Below, one piece after another: positions 51,140 to 63,104 of a stretch of 64,000 nucleotides of DNA. The translations under genes were made by a program, and so were the position numbers. The first letter of the stretch is position 1; every line of letters starts with the position of its first letter. The notes under the pieces were generated by a model, which searched no databases, had not been told where the DNA came from, and was given only the letters and a program-made list of their open reading frames with translations. Source of the DNA: Desulfocapsa sp. (GTDB lineage: Bacteria > Desulfobacterota > Desulfobulbia > Desulfobulbales > Desulfocapsaceae); NCBI GenBank assembly GCA_022712895.1, contig JAFLJS010000055.1, positions 48,628-112,627 on the forward strand. Direction: 5' to 3'.

Positions 51140-54100
51140 TTAGAATTTTTTCCCGAGTCCGGTACCAGCTGAAATCAATCGTCCCATAATAACATTTTCT
51201 TTTAAGCCAACCAAATTATCTACCTTTCCTGCCATGGAAGCATTGGTTAAGACCTTCGTTGTCTCCTGGAAAGAGGCCGCTGAGATAAAACTCTCGGTAG
51301 AGAGTGATGCTTTGGTCACACCTAAGAGCAGCGGTTCAGCCATTCCTGGCTGTTTGCCTTCTGCAAAGAGACGATCCCGTTCATCTTCAAAATCCCACCA
51401 CACAACCTGCTCACCAATCATAAATTTAGAATCACCAGCATTCGTAATCTGAATCCTGCGCAGCATCTGACGAACGATAACTTCAATATGTTTATCGTTA
51501 ATCTTAACACCCTGCAAACGATACACTTCCTGCACTTCGTTCACCAGGAACTTGGCCAGTTCTTTGACACCAAGAACCTTGAGAATATCGTTTGGAACGA
51601 TGGTTCCTTCAATCAATGGTTCACCAGCAGCAACATAATCACCCTCATGGACGATGGTATGCTTAACTTTGGGCAACAAGTATTCCTGAGGCTCTCCAAA
51701 CTCTGGAGTTACTACGCAACGTAGTTTTCCTTTAAGTTCTTTTCCGAAACTTACGCGACCATCAATCTCAGTGATAATTGCAGGCTCTTTTGGTTTTCGA
51801 ACTTCAAAAAGCTCAGCTACACGTGGTAAACCACCAGTAATATCCTTCGTTTTACTGGACTCACGTGGAATTCGACCAACGACGGTACCAGGCTCTATTG
51901 TCTCGCCTTCTTCTACAGAGATAATTGAACCTACAGGCAGACTGTAACGTGCAAAGGCCTCAGAATCTGGAATCTTCAGCGTCTTGCCACGATCACCTTT
52001 AATAGAGATACGTGGTGACAACTGGGCACCAGCGGGAGTAGGAACAATAACCTTACTGGCTTTACCAGTTACACCATCAACCTTCTCCTGCATGGTGGAA
52101 CCTTCGAGAATATCTCCATACTTGACAATACCACCAACTTCAGAAACAATTGGAATTGTATAGGCATCCCACTCTGATAAGATTGTATTTGGCTCTACAT
52201 CTGCTCCTTCATCAACAAGTATCTGAGCGCCATAGGTAACCTTATGTTTCTCACGTTCGTGACCGAGCTCATCAAGTATTGAAATCTCTGCGTTACGGTT
52301 CATGACAATTTTAATACCATCTGCATTCTTAACAGAATGAAGATTATTAAATTGAATTTTACCGGCACGCTGACTAACAATTTCGGCCTGGTCCACGGAA
52401 CGTGATGCAGTACCACCAACATGAAAGGTACGCATGGTTAGCTGGGTTCCAGGTTCTCCAATGGACTGAGCTGCGATAATACCAACAGCCTCACCACGGT
52501 TAACCATATGACCACGGCCAAGATCACGTCCATAGCACTGGGCACAAACGCCTCGTCTAGCACGACAAGTAAGAACAGAGCGAATGGCAACTTTATCAAT
52601 TCCGGCGGCATCGATATCCTTTACAAGAGCTTCTGTTATCTCCTGTCCGCCTTCAATAATTATTTTTTCTTCATCGTATGGATCGTATACATCTTCCTGC
52701 GTAACACGACCTAAAATTCGATCTCCCAGTGGTACGATAATTTCACCACCATCCAGCAGAGGCTCAGCAACGATACCATCAAGTGTTTCGCAATCGTCCA
52801 TTACGATTGTTGAATCCTGTGCAACATCAACAAGACGTCTGGTCAAATATCCTGAGTTAGCAGTTTTGAGCGCCGTATCAGCAAGACCTTTACGAGCACC
52901 ATGTGTTGAAATAAAATATTCGAGAACACCAAGACCTTCACGAAAGTTTGCCTTAATGGGGGTCTCAATAATAGCACCCGATGGTTTGGCCATAAGACCA
53001 CGCATTCCAGCAAGTTGACGAATCTGATCACGTGATCCACGAGCACCGGAATCGGCCATCAGGTAAATGGCATTAAATCCAGGCTCAGCAATAATATTGC
53101 CATCCTTGTCTTTATCAACCTTGATTTCTTCCATCATCTTGTTGGCGACATCTTCTGTTACTTTTGACCAGATATCGACAACCTTATTGTATTTCTCACC
53201 TGAAGTAATCAATCCATCTGAGTACTGCTGACTCACATCAGCAACTTCACCCTCAGCTTTGGCAACAAGCTTTTCTTTGTCTGCAGGAATCTTCATATCA
53301 TTTATACAGATAGAGATGCCAGCACGAGTTGCAAATTCATAGCCGATATCTTTCAAACGATCTGCAAGAATTACTGTCTCCTTAGTTCCAGCATGGCGGT
53401 ATGTGTAATCAATAAGACCACCCAAGGCTTTTTTGCTCATGACCTTGTTTACTTCGGCATATGGTACATTCTCAGGTAACAGATCACCAAGGAGAACACG
53501 ACCCATCGTGGTTTCAACCATTTTACCTTCAATACGAACCGTTATTTTTGCCTGCAGATCAACGGCTTCATAATCAAATGCAATGCGAGCCTCAGCAGCA
53601 TCGGAAAAGATTTTCCCCTCTCCAGTCACACCTTCTCGCTCACGAGTCATATAGTAGAGACCAAGTACAATGTCCTGGGATGGAATAATAATCGGATCAC
53701 CATTAGCGGGTGACAAAATATTATTTGTAGACATCATCAATACGCGGCATTCAACCTGGGCCTCAACGGATAGGGGCACATGAACCGCCATCTGATCACC
53801 ATCAAAGTCAGCATTAAATGCTGCACAAACCAGGGGATGCAGCTGAATGGCTTTGCCTTCAATAAGGACAGCCTCGAAAGCCTGCATGCCGAGACGATGG
53901 AGAGTCGGAGCACGGTTAAGGATAACAGAACGTTCAGTTACAACTTCATCGAGTACATCCCATACTTCCTTGGCACCCTTCTCAACCATTTTCCGGGCTG
54001 ATTTTATGGTGGTTACAAAACCACGCCCTTCAAGTTTATTATAGATAAATGGCTTAAAGAGTTCTAAGGCCATTTTCTTTGGTATACCACATTGATGCAG

Positions 54101-55186
54101 ACGAAGATGTGGGCCAACCACAATTACGGAACGTCCAGAATAATCCACTCGCTTACCGAGCAGGTTCTGACGAAAACGTCCTTGCTTTCCTTTGAGCATA
54201 TCAGAAAGGGATTTCAGCGGACGCTTGTTAGCTCCGGTGATGACTCGGCCACGTCGGCCATTATCAAAGAGTACATCAACCGCTTCCTGTAACATTCTTT
54301 TCTCATTACGAATGATAATATCAGGCGCATCGAGTTCAAGAAGTCGCTTCAAACGGTTATTACGGTTGATGACACGACGATACAGGTCATTAAGATCACT
54401 TGTTGCAAAACGTCCACCTTCAAGTGGAACAAGAGGACGAAGATCCGGAGGAAGAACTGGAATTACCTGGAGAACCATCCATTCTGGACGGTTACCGGAA
54501 TCACGGAAAGCTTCTATAACATGCAAACGTTTACCGTACTTCTGACGTTTGGTCTTGGAGTTGGTCGCTGCCATCTCTTCTCGAAGTGTTCTGGATAGTT
54601 CCACAAGATCCTGTGATTCGAGAAGTGTATGAATGGCCTCTGCACCAATACCTACCTCAAATTCACCAGGATGCTCTTCACGCATCTGACGATACTGCTC
54701 TTCAGTGAGAAGCGTACAAGCCGGAACTGCTTCAGTTTCAGAGTACGTTACAGCGTATTGCTCAAAATAGAGTACCTTTTCCAGCTGCTTCAGAGTGAGG
54801 TCAAGCACAGCACCAATCTTTGAAGGAAGACTTTTCAGGAACCAGATATGAGCAACAGGAGCAGCGAGGGTGATATGGCCAAGACGTTCACGACGAACCT
54901 TGGATTGAATAACTTCAACACCACATTTTTCGCAGACAACACCACGGTGCTTCATGCGTTTATATTTTCCGCAGTTACACTCAAAATCCTTAACCGGTCC
55001 GAAGATCTTGGCACAAAACAGACCATCACGTTCCGGTTTAAAGGTACGGTAGTTGATAGTTTCAGGTTTCTTCACTTCACCATGAGACCAGTCCATGATC
55101 TTTTCTGGGGATGCTAGTGAAATCTGTACTTTATTAAACTTTACAGGTCCTTTCGGTTTTTGAAAAAAATTAAATAGTTCTTCCAC
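51140..55186 (-). CDS. rpoC: RNA polymerase beta' subunit
   Basis: [17 protein letters not shown]-terminal zinc finger [20 protein letters not shown]. Confidence 0.99.
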   Translation of the reverse strand: MEELFNFFQKPKGPVKFNKVQISLASPEKIMDWSHGEVKKPETINYRTFKPERDGLFCAKIFGPVKDFECNCGKYKRMKHRGVVCEKCGVEVIQSKVRRERLGHITLAAPVAHIWFLKSLPSKIGAVLDLTLKQLEKVLYFEQYAVTYSETEAVPACTLLTEEQYRQMREEHPGEFEVGIGAEAIHTLLESQDLVELSRTLREEMAATNSKTKRQKYGKRLHVIEAFRDSGNRPEWMVLQVIPVLPPDLRPLVPLEGGRFATSDLNDLYRRVINRNNRLKRLLELDAPDIIIRNEKRMLQEAVDVLFDNGRRGRVITGANKRPLKSLSDMLKGKQGRFRQNLLGKRVDYSGRSVIVVGPHLRLHQCGIPKKMALELFKPFIYNKLEGRGFVTTIKSARKMVEKGAKEVWDVLDEVVTERSVILNRAPTLHRLGMQAFEAVLIEGKAIQLHPLVCAAFNADFDGDQMAVHVPLSVEAQVECRVLMMSTNNILSPANGDPIIIPSQDIVLGLYYMTREREGVTGEGKIFSDAAEARIAFDYEAVDLQAKITVRIEGKMVETTMGRVLLGDLLPENVPYAEVNKVMSKKALGGLIDYTYRHAGTKETVILADRLKDIGYEFATRAGISICINDMKIPADKEKLVAKAEGEVADVSQQYSDGLITSGEKYNKVVDIWSKVTEDVANKMMEEIKVDKDKDGNIIAEPGFNAIYLMADSGARGSRDQIRQLAGMRGLMAKPSGAIIETPIKANFREGLGVLEYFISTHGARKGLADTALKTANSGYLTRRLVDVAQDSTIVMDDCETLDGIVAEPLLDGGEIIVPLGDRILGRVTQEDVYDPYDEEKIIIEGGQEITEALVKDIDAAGIDKVAIRSVLTCRARRGVCAQCYGRDLGRGHMVNRGEAVGIIAAQSIGEPGTQLTMRTFHVGGTASRSVDQAEIVSQRAGKIQFNNLHSVKNADGIKIVMNRNAEISILDELGHEREKHKVTYGAQILVDEGADVEPNTILSEWDAYTIPIVSEVGGIVKYGDILEGSTMQEKVDGVTGKASKVIVPTPAGAQLSPRISIKGDRGKTLKIPDSEAFARYSLPVGSIISVEEGETIEPGTVVGRIPRESSKTKDITGGLPRVAELFEVRKPKEPAIITEIDGRVSFGKELKGKLRCVVTPEFGEPQEYLLPKVKHTIVHEGDYVAAGEPLIEGTIVPNDILKVLGVKELAKFLVNEVQEVYRLQGVKINDKHIEVIVRQMLRRIQITNAGDSKFMIGEQVVWWDFEDERDRLFAEGKQPGMAEPLLLGVTKASLSTESFISAASFQETTKVLTNASMAGKVDNLVGLKENVIMGRLISAGTGLGKKF

Positions 55187-55398
55187 GAAAGTATACTCCT
55201 TATATAAAGAGAAAATTTTAAAGTGCTTTAAATCAGATCGATTAAGAACACTTTATAAATTTGAATTCATAAATCTATTTTGTAAACAGTGTCAGGCACC
55301 GTAAGTTCGTTCCATTGGTTCAATTCGCAATAGTTTTTTCCATGCAAACAGAAATAATTGAACAGAGATTTGGTACCTAGGTTCGTTTACCGAGCCAT

Positions 55399-58300
55399 TT
55401 ACCCTTCAATCAACTCCATATCAAGACACAACCCCTGAAGTTCCTTGACTAATACATGGAAAGATTCGGGTAAACCCGTTGTCAGGAAGTTATTCCCCTT
55501 GACGATACGCTCATACATAGTTGTACGTCCCTCAACGTCATCAGACTTAGCAGTTAAAAATTCTTTCAACGTGTAAGCAGCACCGTATGCTTCCATTGCC
55601 CAGACTTCCATTTCACCAAGTCGCTGACCACCAAACTGGGCCTTACCACCAAGCGGCTGCTGAGTAACAAGAGAGTATGGTCCAGTTGAACGGGCATGTA
55701 TCTTATTGTCTACCAGATGATGGAGTTTCAACATATACATAACACCAACTGTCACTTTATTGGCAAATGGGTCGCCTGTAAGTCCATCGTACAGTTGACT
55801 CTGTCCGGCTTCTTCAACGCCAGCTTCCACAAGCATGGCACGAATTTTTTCTTCCTCGGCACCATCGAAAACAGGAGTGGCTACGTGAATACCGCGATAA
55901 TGCTTTCTACACCAGTCAAAGAGATCAGCGTCACTCATACCATCTGTAATCTTTTTATATTCCTCTTTGGAATAAACAGCCTGCATCTTATCCTTGATAG
56001 CTGAAATCTCCTCAGCCTGTGCAAGATCAGATAGCTGCTTACCAATTCGTTTTGCAGCAAAACCAAGATGCACCTCAAGTACCTGACCGACATTCATACG
56101 AGAAGGAACACCCAGGGGATTGAGAACAATATCAACGGTGGTTCCGTCTTCAAAAAATGGCATATCTTCTTCAGGTAATAATCTTGAAACAACACCTTTA
56201 TTACCATGTCGTCCGGCCATTTTATCACCAACGGAAAGTTTACGTTTGGTGGCCACATATACTTTTACCATTTTGACAACGCCCGGAGGCAAATCGTCGC
56301 CTTTTTTCATGCGTTCGATAATACCATCATAACGGTTGGCAATGAGATCTTTCTGGCTGTTATAACGCTCGTAGGCTGCCTGAATTTCACCTTCAAATTT
56401 TGCTTTTTCAGAAAAATCTATCTTTGCAAGGGCGGCAAAACCAATCAGTTCTGCAAACTCTGCCTTCATCTTCTTACCAAGCTTAACGATAACGCTACCC
56501 TGTTTATCTTCAACATCCTGTTTAACAGTTTTGCCATCCATGATTTCACCGATTTCGCGGCAAACTCCATGTTTAAGGCTGGCAAGTTCATCAAGCTTAT
56601 CCTTATTGAGGCGTTCGATCTCCATATCTTCAATCATGAGAGAACGTTCGTCTTTATCTACTCCCTTTCTGGAAAATACCTTGGCATCAATGACGACACC
56701 TTCAACGCCGGGTGGAACACGAAGGGAGGAATCTTTTACATCCTGTGCTTTTTCACCAAAGATTGCACGGAGCAGTTTCTCCTCTGGAGAAAGCATTGTT
56801 TCTCCCTTGGGTGTGACCTTACCAACCAGTGTATCACCAGCATGAACGTCTGCACCAATCCGTACAATTCCAGAATCATCAAGATTCCGTAGCGTTTCCT
56901 CGCTCACGTTTGGAATATCACGGGTAATTTCTTCTTTACCAAGCTTAGTATCACGTGCCATGGTCTCAAAGACTTCAATATGCACGGAAGTAAAGGTATC
57001 TTCCTTCAGAAGTCGCTCATTAATAAGAATGGAATCCTCAAAGTTGAATCCACGCCAAGGCATAAAAGCGATGGTCACGTTCTTTCCAAGAGCAAGTTCT
57101 CCAAATTCACATGATGGTCCGTCAGCAAGTACTGTTCCTTTAGTAACTTTATCGCCTGGCAGGACAAGAGGATTTTGGGTAAAACATGTATTCTGGTTCG
57201 ATTTTTTATATTTGGAAAGACGGTACACGCCAACGCCAGTATCAAAGCCATCTACACCGGGTTTGTTATATCGAACAACAACACGGTTTGAATCAACTTC
57301 TTCAACGACACCTTCGCCACCGGAAAGCAGACATGCACCAGAATCCCTGGCTACATAACGCTCCATACCGGTCCCAACAAAAGGTGAATGACAGATCATC
57401 AACGGTACTGCTTGACGCTGCATATTTGATCCCATCAATGCACGGTTGGCATCATCATTTTCCAGAAAGGGAATAAGAGATGCGGCAACACTTACTAACT
57501 GATTAGGAGCGATATCCATATAGCTGACATCATATGCATTTGCTGTAACAACCTCACCCTCATCACGAACAATGAGAGTCTCAGCAACAATTTTCTTATT
57601 CTTATCCAGTATAGTTCTGGCAGGAGCAATAAGTTGCTTTTGTTCCTGCAATGCACTCAAGTATTTTATCTCATCCAGAACAATTGAATCTTTAACTTTA
57701 TGGTACGGTGTTTCAATAAATCCATAGGGATTAATTCTGGCATAGGTCGCTAAGGATACGATGAGACCGATGTTTGGCCCTTCAGGAGTCTCTACCGGAC
57801 AAATTCGTCCATAATGAGTTGGATGAACATCTCGTACTTCAAAACCGGCACGTTCACGAGAAAGTCCACCTGGTCCTAAAGCAGAAAGACGCCTCTTATG
57901 GGTCACTTCCGAAAGTGGATTGGTTTGATCCATAAACTGAGAAAGCTGCGAGGTGCCAAAAAATTCTTTGATTGCTGCCGAAATTGGTTTTGGATTAACC
58001 AGATCATGGGGCATCATGGTCTCAACTTCCTGCAATGTCATCCGCTCTTTAATTGCACGTTCCATACGGATAAGGCCCATGCGATACTGATTTTCTACCA
58101 GTTCACCAACTGTGCGTACCCGACGGTTTCCAAGGTGATCGATATCATCAACATCTCCCTGACTGTCTTTTAGACGAACAAGAAAAAGGACAGATTCGAG
58201 AATATCGGCTTTGGTGAGAGCACGATGCTCTATATCAGTATCAAGGTTCAGTCGTGCGTTAATTTTATAACGGCCTACTTCTGAAAGATCGTATAAATCC

Positions 58301-59508
58301 TTATTGAAGAAGAGGTTATTAAAAAATGTTTGAGCGACCTCTACAGTGGGCGGACTTGAAGGACGAAGTCTGCGGTAAATTTCAAGCATCGCATCTTCAG
58401 CAGTCTGCACCTTATCAAGGGCAAGGGTTTTTCTGAAAGCATCTGAATAAACAATGCCATCAATATGAAGAACCTCAAATTCTTTAATCTTAGCTTCTGC
58501 AAAAGCATCAAGCATAGTCTCTGTGAGTTCAGAATTACCAGCTGCCAGGATTTCTCCAGTTTTAGGCTCGACAATATCCGTAACAAGAATTTTCTCAAGA
58601 AGACGTTCACGTGAAATTTTAAGAAACTCTACTCCAGCCTTTTCAATACGTTTGCAAAGAGCTTTACCAATTTTCTTTCCTTCTTTTCCAAGAACATCAC
58701 CTGTTGTTGGATCAACTAAATCATATTCAAGACGTTGGCCCTGAATAGTGTTTGGATTAAAGGCTATTAAATAGTTACCTTTTTTCTCAACAACCTGCTG
58801 AGTTATGTAAAATTTGCGAAGAAGTTTTTCAGCATTATGTGATGGCTCAACACCTTCCTCAAGATCGAAATCCAGTGCTTTTAAAAGGGTCGTTATCGGA
58901 AATTTGCGACGACGATCAATACGAACATGGAGGATATCTTTGATATCAAATTCAAGATCAATCCATGATCCACGTACGGGGATGATTCTTGCAGAGTAAA
59001 GTAATTTACCGCTGGTATGTTTTTTGCCGTTATCGTGGGTAAAAAACAACCCTGGAGAACGTTGCAGCTGTGAAACAATAGCCCGTTCGGTTCCATTAAC
59101 AACGAATACGCCATCACCAGTCATGAGGGGGAGAGCACCAAGAAAAACTTCTTGTTCCTTGATATCACGAATAGTTTGTACTTCGGTCTCTTCGTCTACG
59201 TCAAAAGTGATAAGCCGAACAGTAATTTTGACAGGAATATCATATGTCATTCCTCGCTGCTGACATTCAGCAATGGTGTACTTTGGAACACCAAAAGAAT
59301 AACTAACAAATTCTAGGGAACAATGGCCATTAAAGTCATTGATTGGAAAGACATTTTTAAAAATAGCCTGCAAACCGTAATCTTCACGTTCACTGGGATC
59401 TACATCAATTTGCAAAAATTTGTCATAGGAGATACGCTGCATTGAAATTAAATGCGGCGGATCCAGCAAAGATGCAGCTGTGGCAAAGTTTTTTCTTACT
59501 CTTTCCAT
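55399..59508 (-). CDS. rpoB: RNA polymerase beta subunit
   Basis: FFGTSQLSQFMDQTNPLSEVTHKRRLSALGPGGLSRERAG. Confidence 0.99.
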   Translation of the reverse strand: MERVRKNFATAASLLDPPHLISMQRISYDKFLQIDVDPSEREDYGLQAIFKNVFPINDFNGHCSLEFVSYSFGVPKYTIAECQQRGMTYDIPVKITVRLITFDVDEETEVQTIRDIKEQEVFLGALPLMTGDGVFVVNGTERAIVSQLQRSPGLFFTHDNGKKHTSGKLLYSARIIPVRGSWIDLEFDIKDILHVRIDRRRKFPITTLLKALDFDLEEGVEPSHNAEKLLRKFYITQQVVEKKGNYLIAFNPNTIQGQRLEYDLVDPTTGDVLGKEGKKIGKALCKRIEKAGVEFLKISRERLLEKILVTDIVEPKTGEILAAGNSELTETMLDAFAEAKIKEFEVLHIDGIVYSDAFRKTLALDKVQTAEDAMLEIYRRLRPSSPPTVEVAQTFFNNLFFNKDLYDLSEVGRYKINARLNLDTDIEHRALTKADILESVLFLVRLKDSQGDVDDIDHLGNRRVRTVGELVENQYRMGLIRMERAIKERMTLQEVETMMPHDLVNPKPISAAIKEFFGTSQLSQFMDQTNPLSEVTHKRRLSALGPGGLSRERAGFEVRDVHPTHYGRICPVETPEGPNIGLIVSLATYARINPYGFIETPYHKVKDSIVLDEIKYLSALQEQKQLIAPARTILDKNKKIVAETLIVRDEGEVVTANAYDVSYMDIAPNQLVSVAASLIPFLENDDANRALMGSNMQRQAVPLMICHSPFVGTGMERYVARDSGACLLSGGEGVVEEVDSNRVVVRYNKPGVDGFDTGVGVYRLSKYKKSNQNTCFTQNPLVLPGDKVTKGTVLADGPSCEFGELALGKNVTIAFMPWRGFNFEDSILINERLLKEDTFTSVHIEVFETMARDTKLGKEEITRDIPNVSEETLRNLDDSGIVRIGADVHAGDTLVGKVTPKGETMLSPEEKLLRAIFGEKAQDVKDSSLRVPPGVEGVVIDAKVFSRKGVDKDERSLMIEDMEIERLNKDKLDELASLKHGVCREIGEIMDGKTVKQDVEDKQGSVIVKLGKKMKAEFAELIGFAALAKIDFSEKAKFEGEIQAAYERYNSQKDLIANRYDGIIERMKKGDDLPPGVVKMVKVYVATKRKLSVGDKMAGRHGNKGVVSRLLPEEDMPFFEDGTTVDIVLNPLGVPSRMNVGQVLEVHLGFAAKRIGKQLSDLAQAEEISAIKDKMQAVYSKEEYKKITDGMSDADLFDWCRKHYRGIHVATPVFDGAEEEKIRAMLVEAGVEEAGQSQLYDGLTGDPFANKVTVGVMYMLKLHHLVDNKIHARSTGPYSLVTQQPLGGKAQFGGQRLGEMEVWAMEAYGAAYTLKEFLTAKSDDVEGRTTMYERIVKGNNFLTTGLPESFHVLVKELQGLCLDMELIEG

Positions 59509-59843
59509 AATTTACCTCGTGGGATGCCTTTAACAGATAATCATTGTATACCAGTGCTGAGGAAACAGCCCTAACACTAGATTAAACAGCTTTGCAGGGC
59601 GATTGCAAAGCCCGGAAATTCAACATTTGGGGTACAACGGATACGCGGAGATACTGTTTAGATAATAACAGGAAGCCTGATAACGGCTTAAGATCGAAAA
59701 ATGATCATTGATTTCATTTATTTTCATAGCTATACACACTTATAAGTACATTAAACCTGGAAAACAAAGGAACGGAGCAACAAGCTTAACTCACTGTATT
59801 TCCGACATTTTCAAACACCAATTAGTTTTCATTCTATAAAGCA

Positions 59844-59879
59844 CGATACGCTATCGGACTTTTAGCCCGTAGCGTATCG
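59844..59879 (-). other. Strong hairpin in the rplL-rpoB spacer, attenuator/processing site candidate
   Basis: CGATACGCTA/TAGCGTATCG 10-bp perfect stem. Confidence 0.65.
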
Positions 59880-59930
59880 CCTAAATCAAGACACCAGTAA
59901 AATATACCAACATCCATATGCAGAAGTGAA

Positions 59931-60311
59931 TTATTTAATTTCTGCCTGAGCACCAACTTCTTCAATCTGCTTCTTAACTGCTTCAGCTTCATCTTTGGAT
60001 ACGCCTTCCTTAAGAGGAGTAGGACAAGATTCAACCAGAGTTTTAGCTTCTTTAAGTCCGAGAGAAGTGATAGCTCGAACTTCTTTAATTACCTTGATTT
60101 TGGCTTCGCCAAAAGAGGTAAGGATAACATCAAATTCAGTTTGCTCAGCAGCAGCGTCTCCACCTTCAGCAGGCGCACCAGCAACAGCAACTGCAGCAGG
60201 AGCAGCAGCGGAAACACCGAATTTCTCTTCGAGATCTTTGATGAGCACAGAAAGCTCAAGTACAGACATATTGGACAAAAATTCAATTACATCATCTTTA
60301 GTTACAGCCAT
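59931..60311 (-). CDS. rplL: Ribosomal protein L7/L12
   Basis: [39 protein letters not shown]-type C-terminal domain. Confidence 0.98.
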   Translation of the reverse strand: MAVTKDDVIEFLSNMSVLELSVLIKDLEEKFGVSAAAPAAVAVAGAPAEGGDAAAEQTEFDVILTSFGEAKIKVIKEVRAITSLGLKEAKTLVESCPTPLKEGVSKDEAEAVKKQIEEVGAQAEIK

Positions 60312-60352
60312 TGGATAGTACCTCGTATTTTAATCGTTAAATAATCATTTTT

Positions 60353-60389
60353 AAGATACGCAACAGGTGAATCCTGTCAGCAGTATCTT
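60353..60389 (-). other. Hairpin in the rplJ-rplL spacer
   Basis: AAGATACtGC..ACAGG..CCTGT..GC.GTATCTT. Confidence 0.6.
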
Positions 60390-60402
60390 GTGTTCATCAG
60401 AA

Positions 60403-60930
60403 CTACGCTTCTTGTTGTTCTTTCTGTTCTTTAACAGCTTGCAGTCCATAAAGAAATGTTCGTGGAACTCCTGAAAGTACTTGAACAAGTCCAGTGGGTA
60501 TACTGTTGAGAACGGAAAGGAACTGTCCAAGCAATACTTCCTTGGAAGGAAGTTTGGACAGAGCGATCAGCTCTTCTGAAGAAATTTTCTCTCCTTCAAG
60601 GACAGCAGCTCGAATCTGCAGTTTATCATGCTCCTCTGCAAATTTAGCTAGTGCCTTAGCGGGACCGACCGGATCATCATAAGCCATTACAACGGCTGTA
60701 GTGCCAGCGAAATCATCAATAAGTGAATCGCTTGCTGTATCCGATACTGCCCGTTTTAGAAGAGTGTTCTTTGCAATTCGAATTTCTGAATCACAGCCAC
60801 GTAATTGAATACGAAGCTCTTGCAACTCAGAAACCGTTAATCCACAATAGTCTGTTACCACTGTAAACTTGGCTCGGCTGAATGAATCATTCAACTCAGA
60901 AACTATCGCTGATTTATCATCACGGTTCAA
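60403..60930 (-). CDS. rplJ: Ribosomal protein L10
   Basis: FTVVTDYCGLTVSELQELRIQLRGCDSEIRIAKNTLLKRA. Confidence 0.97.
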   Translation of the reverse strand: MNRDDKSAIVSELNDSFSRAKFTVVTDYCGLTVSELQELRIQLRGCDSEIRIAKNTLLKRAVSDTASDSLIDDFAGTTAVVMAYDDPVGPAKALAKFAEEHDKLQIRAAVLEGEKISSEELIALSKLPSKEVLLGQFLSVLNSIPTGLVQVLSGVPRTFLYGLQAVKEQKEQQEA

Positions 60931-61052
60931 AGTGCTCCTCCTTAGTCGGTTTAGGTTTATTCTTATGCCTTAGGCAGCAGTGACGGTCAAAATACAAAAT
61001 ACTTCAGCAAATTTACTCTCTATAAATTACTGGAGGTTAAGAATTTTTTCCA

Positions 61053-61114
61053 TAGCCTCGGCAGGACACAATCTGTGATTAAACCGCGAGCGGTACCTGC
61101 TGTCTTCGACGTTA
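61053..61114 (-). ncRNA. L10 leader autoregulatory RNA
   Basis: GACGTCGAAGACAGCAGGTACCGC...GTGTCCTGCCGAGGC-type signature upstream of rplJ. Confidence 0.75.
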
Positions 61115-61137
61115 ATCTGTCTTTTAAAACTATATAT

Positions 61138-61220
61138 CTACCAAATCTCAGAGAGATATCGGTATAAGTACCTTTATAAAATTTTCCCTACAAAATGAGA
61201 AAACAATTAATAAGGTACTT
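61138..61220 (-). repeat. Double-hairpin dispersed element, copy D (rplA-rplJ spacer)
   Basis: AAGTACCTTATTAATTG...ATAAAGGTACTT, then ATACCGATATCTCTCTGAGATTTGGT. Confidence 0.65.
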
Positions 61221-61230
61221 AAAATCGAAC

Positions 61231-61935
61231 CTACTTTACAGCAGCAGCAAGTACGATGGGGTCGAGCTTAACACCTGGTCCCATGGTGGAGCTAATGGTT
61301 ACAGAGCGTAAATAAATTCCTTTGGCAGATGAAGGCTTGAGTTGAATAACTTTTGCTACAAAAGTTTTCAGGTTTTCAAGAATATTCTCTGCTCCAAAAG
61401 ATACTTTACCAAGACCAGCGTGGATGATTCCGGTTTTTTCAACACGAAAATCAACTTTACCGGATTTGATTTCTTTGACGATATTGGCTACATCAAAAGT
61501 GACAGTTCCAAGCTTGGCATTTGGCATAAGATTTCTAGGTCCTAAAATACGACCAATCTTACCTACCGTACCCATCATGTCGGGAGTGGCAACAGTTTTA
61601 TCGAAATCTGTCCATCCTTCTTTAATCTTTGCAACCAAGTCATCACCACCAACAAAATCAGCACCAGCCTCTTTGGCCTCTGCTTCTTTATCGCCTTTGG
61701 CAAAAACCAGTACTCTGATTTCTTTTCCAGTTCCGTGGGGAAGTACAACTGAGGAACGAATCATCTGATCAGCGTGGCGTGGATCAACACCAAGCTTCAT
61801 TGCAATATCAATAGTCTCATCAAATTTGGCGTAACTGCCGTCAACCAAATGCTTTACGGCGTCTTCAAGACTATATTGGACAGTATGATCTAAATTTTCA
61901 AAACTATTACGGTAATTCTTGCCATGCTTCGGCAT
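61231..61935 (-). CDS. rplA: Ribosomal protein L1
   Basis: [11 protein letters not shown]...[22 protein letters not shown]. Confidence 0.98.
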   Translation of the reverse strand: MPKHGKNYRNSFENLDHTVQYSLEDAVKHLVDGSYAKFDETIDIAMKLGVDPRHADQMIRSSVVLPHGTGKEIRVLVFAKGDKEAEAKEAGADFVGGDDLVAKIKEGWTDFDKTVATPDMMGTVGKIGRILGPRNLMPNAKLGTVTFDVANIVKEIKSGKVDFRVEKTGIIHAGLGKVSFGAENILENLKTFVAKVIQLKPSSAKGIYLRSVTISSTMGPGVKLDPIVLAAAVK

Positions 61936-62003
61936 ATCAGCCTCCTACTCTCGCAGACCGTTTTCTTCCAAAGTTCGGTCACAGCAGTATGTTAAATTAA
62001 TAT

Positions 62004-62432
62004 TTATGCACTAACTACAGTGATTCCCATACTTTTTGCAGTTCCAGCAATGATTTTGCTGGCAGCATCAAGGTCATAGGCATTGAGATCAGGCATTTTA
62101 ATTTCAGCAATCTCACGTATTTTATCCATTCCAATTTCAGCAACACGATCAGCTTTAGGATTGGAAGAAGCTTTTTTCAAACCAACAGCCTTCATCAAAA
62201 GAATAGACGCAGGTGCGGTTTTAGTGATATAGCTAAATGATCTGTCGGCATAAACAGTAATTACAACAGGAACAATGGTATCACCCAAGTCCTGAGTCCT
62301 GGCGTTGAATGCCTTACAAAATTCCATGATGTTCACACCATGCTGACCAAGTGCAGGTCCAACAGGAGGTGAAGGATTGGCTTTTCCGGCCGGAATCTGT
62401 AATTTAATATACGCCGAAATTTTCTTTGCCAT
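62004..62432 (-). CDS. rplK: Ribosomal protein L11
   Basis: [36 protein letters not shown]. Confidence 0.98.
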   Translation of the reverse strand: MAKKISAYIKLQIPAGKANPSPPVGPALGQHGVNIMEFCKAFNARTQDLGDTIVPVVITVYADRSFSYITKTAPASILLMKAVGLKKASSNPKADRVAEIGMDKIREIAEIKMPDLNAYDLDAASKIIAGTAKSMGITVVSA

Positions 62433-62544
62433 TTCGAACTCCTACTCTACATTAGAGTTTGTCATTAAATTTTCTAATCGTCTACATACAACGATTTTTT
62501 TTATTACAATAAACACTCAGTCAAACTGCAACTAAACGTTATTT

Positions 62545-63078
62545 CTAACTATTTGATACCTGGATATATTCAAGCTCAACCGGTGTTTCACGACCGAAGA
62601 TAGATACCATAACCTTAACTCTGCCTTTCTCAGGGTACACTTCGTCAACAATACCTTGAAAGTTTGCAAATGGTCCATCTGTCACCCGCACGGACTCACC
62701 AATCTCAAATATAACTTTAGGTCTTGGTGTTTCTGAACCGTCCTGAATACGACTGATAATCTTTTGAGCATCCTCTTCTGGCAGTGGTGTGGGATTTTCA
62801 TCATCACCTACAAAGCCGATAACACGAGGCATATTCTCATGCAGTATATGCCAGGTAGCATCGGTTAGATCCATAGAGATAAGCATATAGCCTGGGAAAA
62901 ATTTTCGAGATGAAGTTTTTCGTTCACCCTTCACCATCTCCACAACCTGTTCTTCAGGAACAAGGATTTCTCCAAATGAATCTTGAAGGCCGGCTCTATT
63001 GATTCTATCCTCAAGGGTCAGTTTAACCTTCTCCTCAAATCCGGAATGCACCTGCAATATGTACCAGTTTATTGCCAT
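62545..63078 (-). CDS. nusG: Transcription antitermination factor NusG
   Basis: WYILQVHSGFEEKVKLTLEDRI; GESVRVTDGPFANFQGIVDEV. Confidence 0.98.
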   Translation of the reverse strand: MAINWYILQVHSGFEEKVKLTLEDRINRAGLQDSFGEILVPEEQVVEMVKGERKTSSRKFFPGYMLISMDLTDATWHILHENMPRVIGFVGDDENPTPLPEEDAQKIISRIQDGSETPRPKVIFEIGESVRVTDGPFANFQGIVDEVYPEKGRVKVMVSIFGRETPVELEYIQVSNS

Positions 63079-63104
63079 AAGTTTTTCACAGTAAGAGGTT
63101 TAGT

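Noticed and set aside
55187-55398. GTGTCAGGCACC-like and AAAGTG/CACTTT motifs in the rpoC-rpoB spacer as a REP element
   Set aside because: Only short matches and no second copy in the window; not enough to call a repeat.
56206-56892. 228-aa plus-strand ORF opposite rpoB
   Set aside because: Antisense shadow of RpoB.
57850-57990. Rifampicin-resistance-type change in RpoB
   Set aside because: The cluster I region GTSQLSQFMDQTNPLSEVTHKRRLSALGPGGL looks wild type at the main resistance positions.
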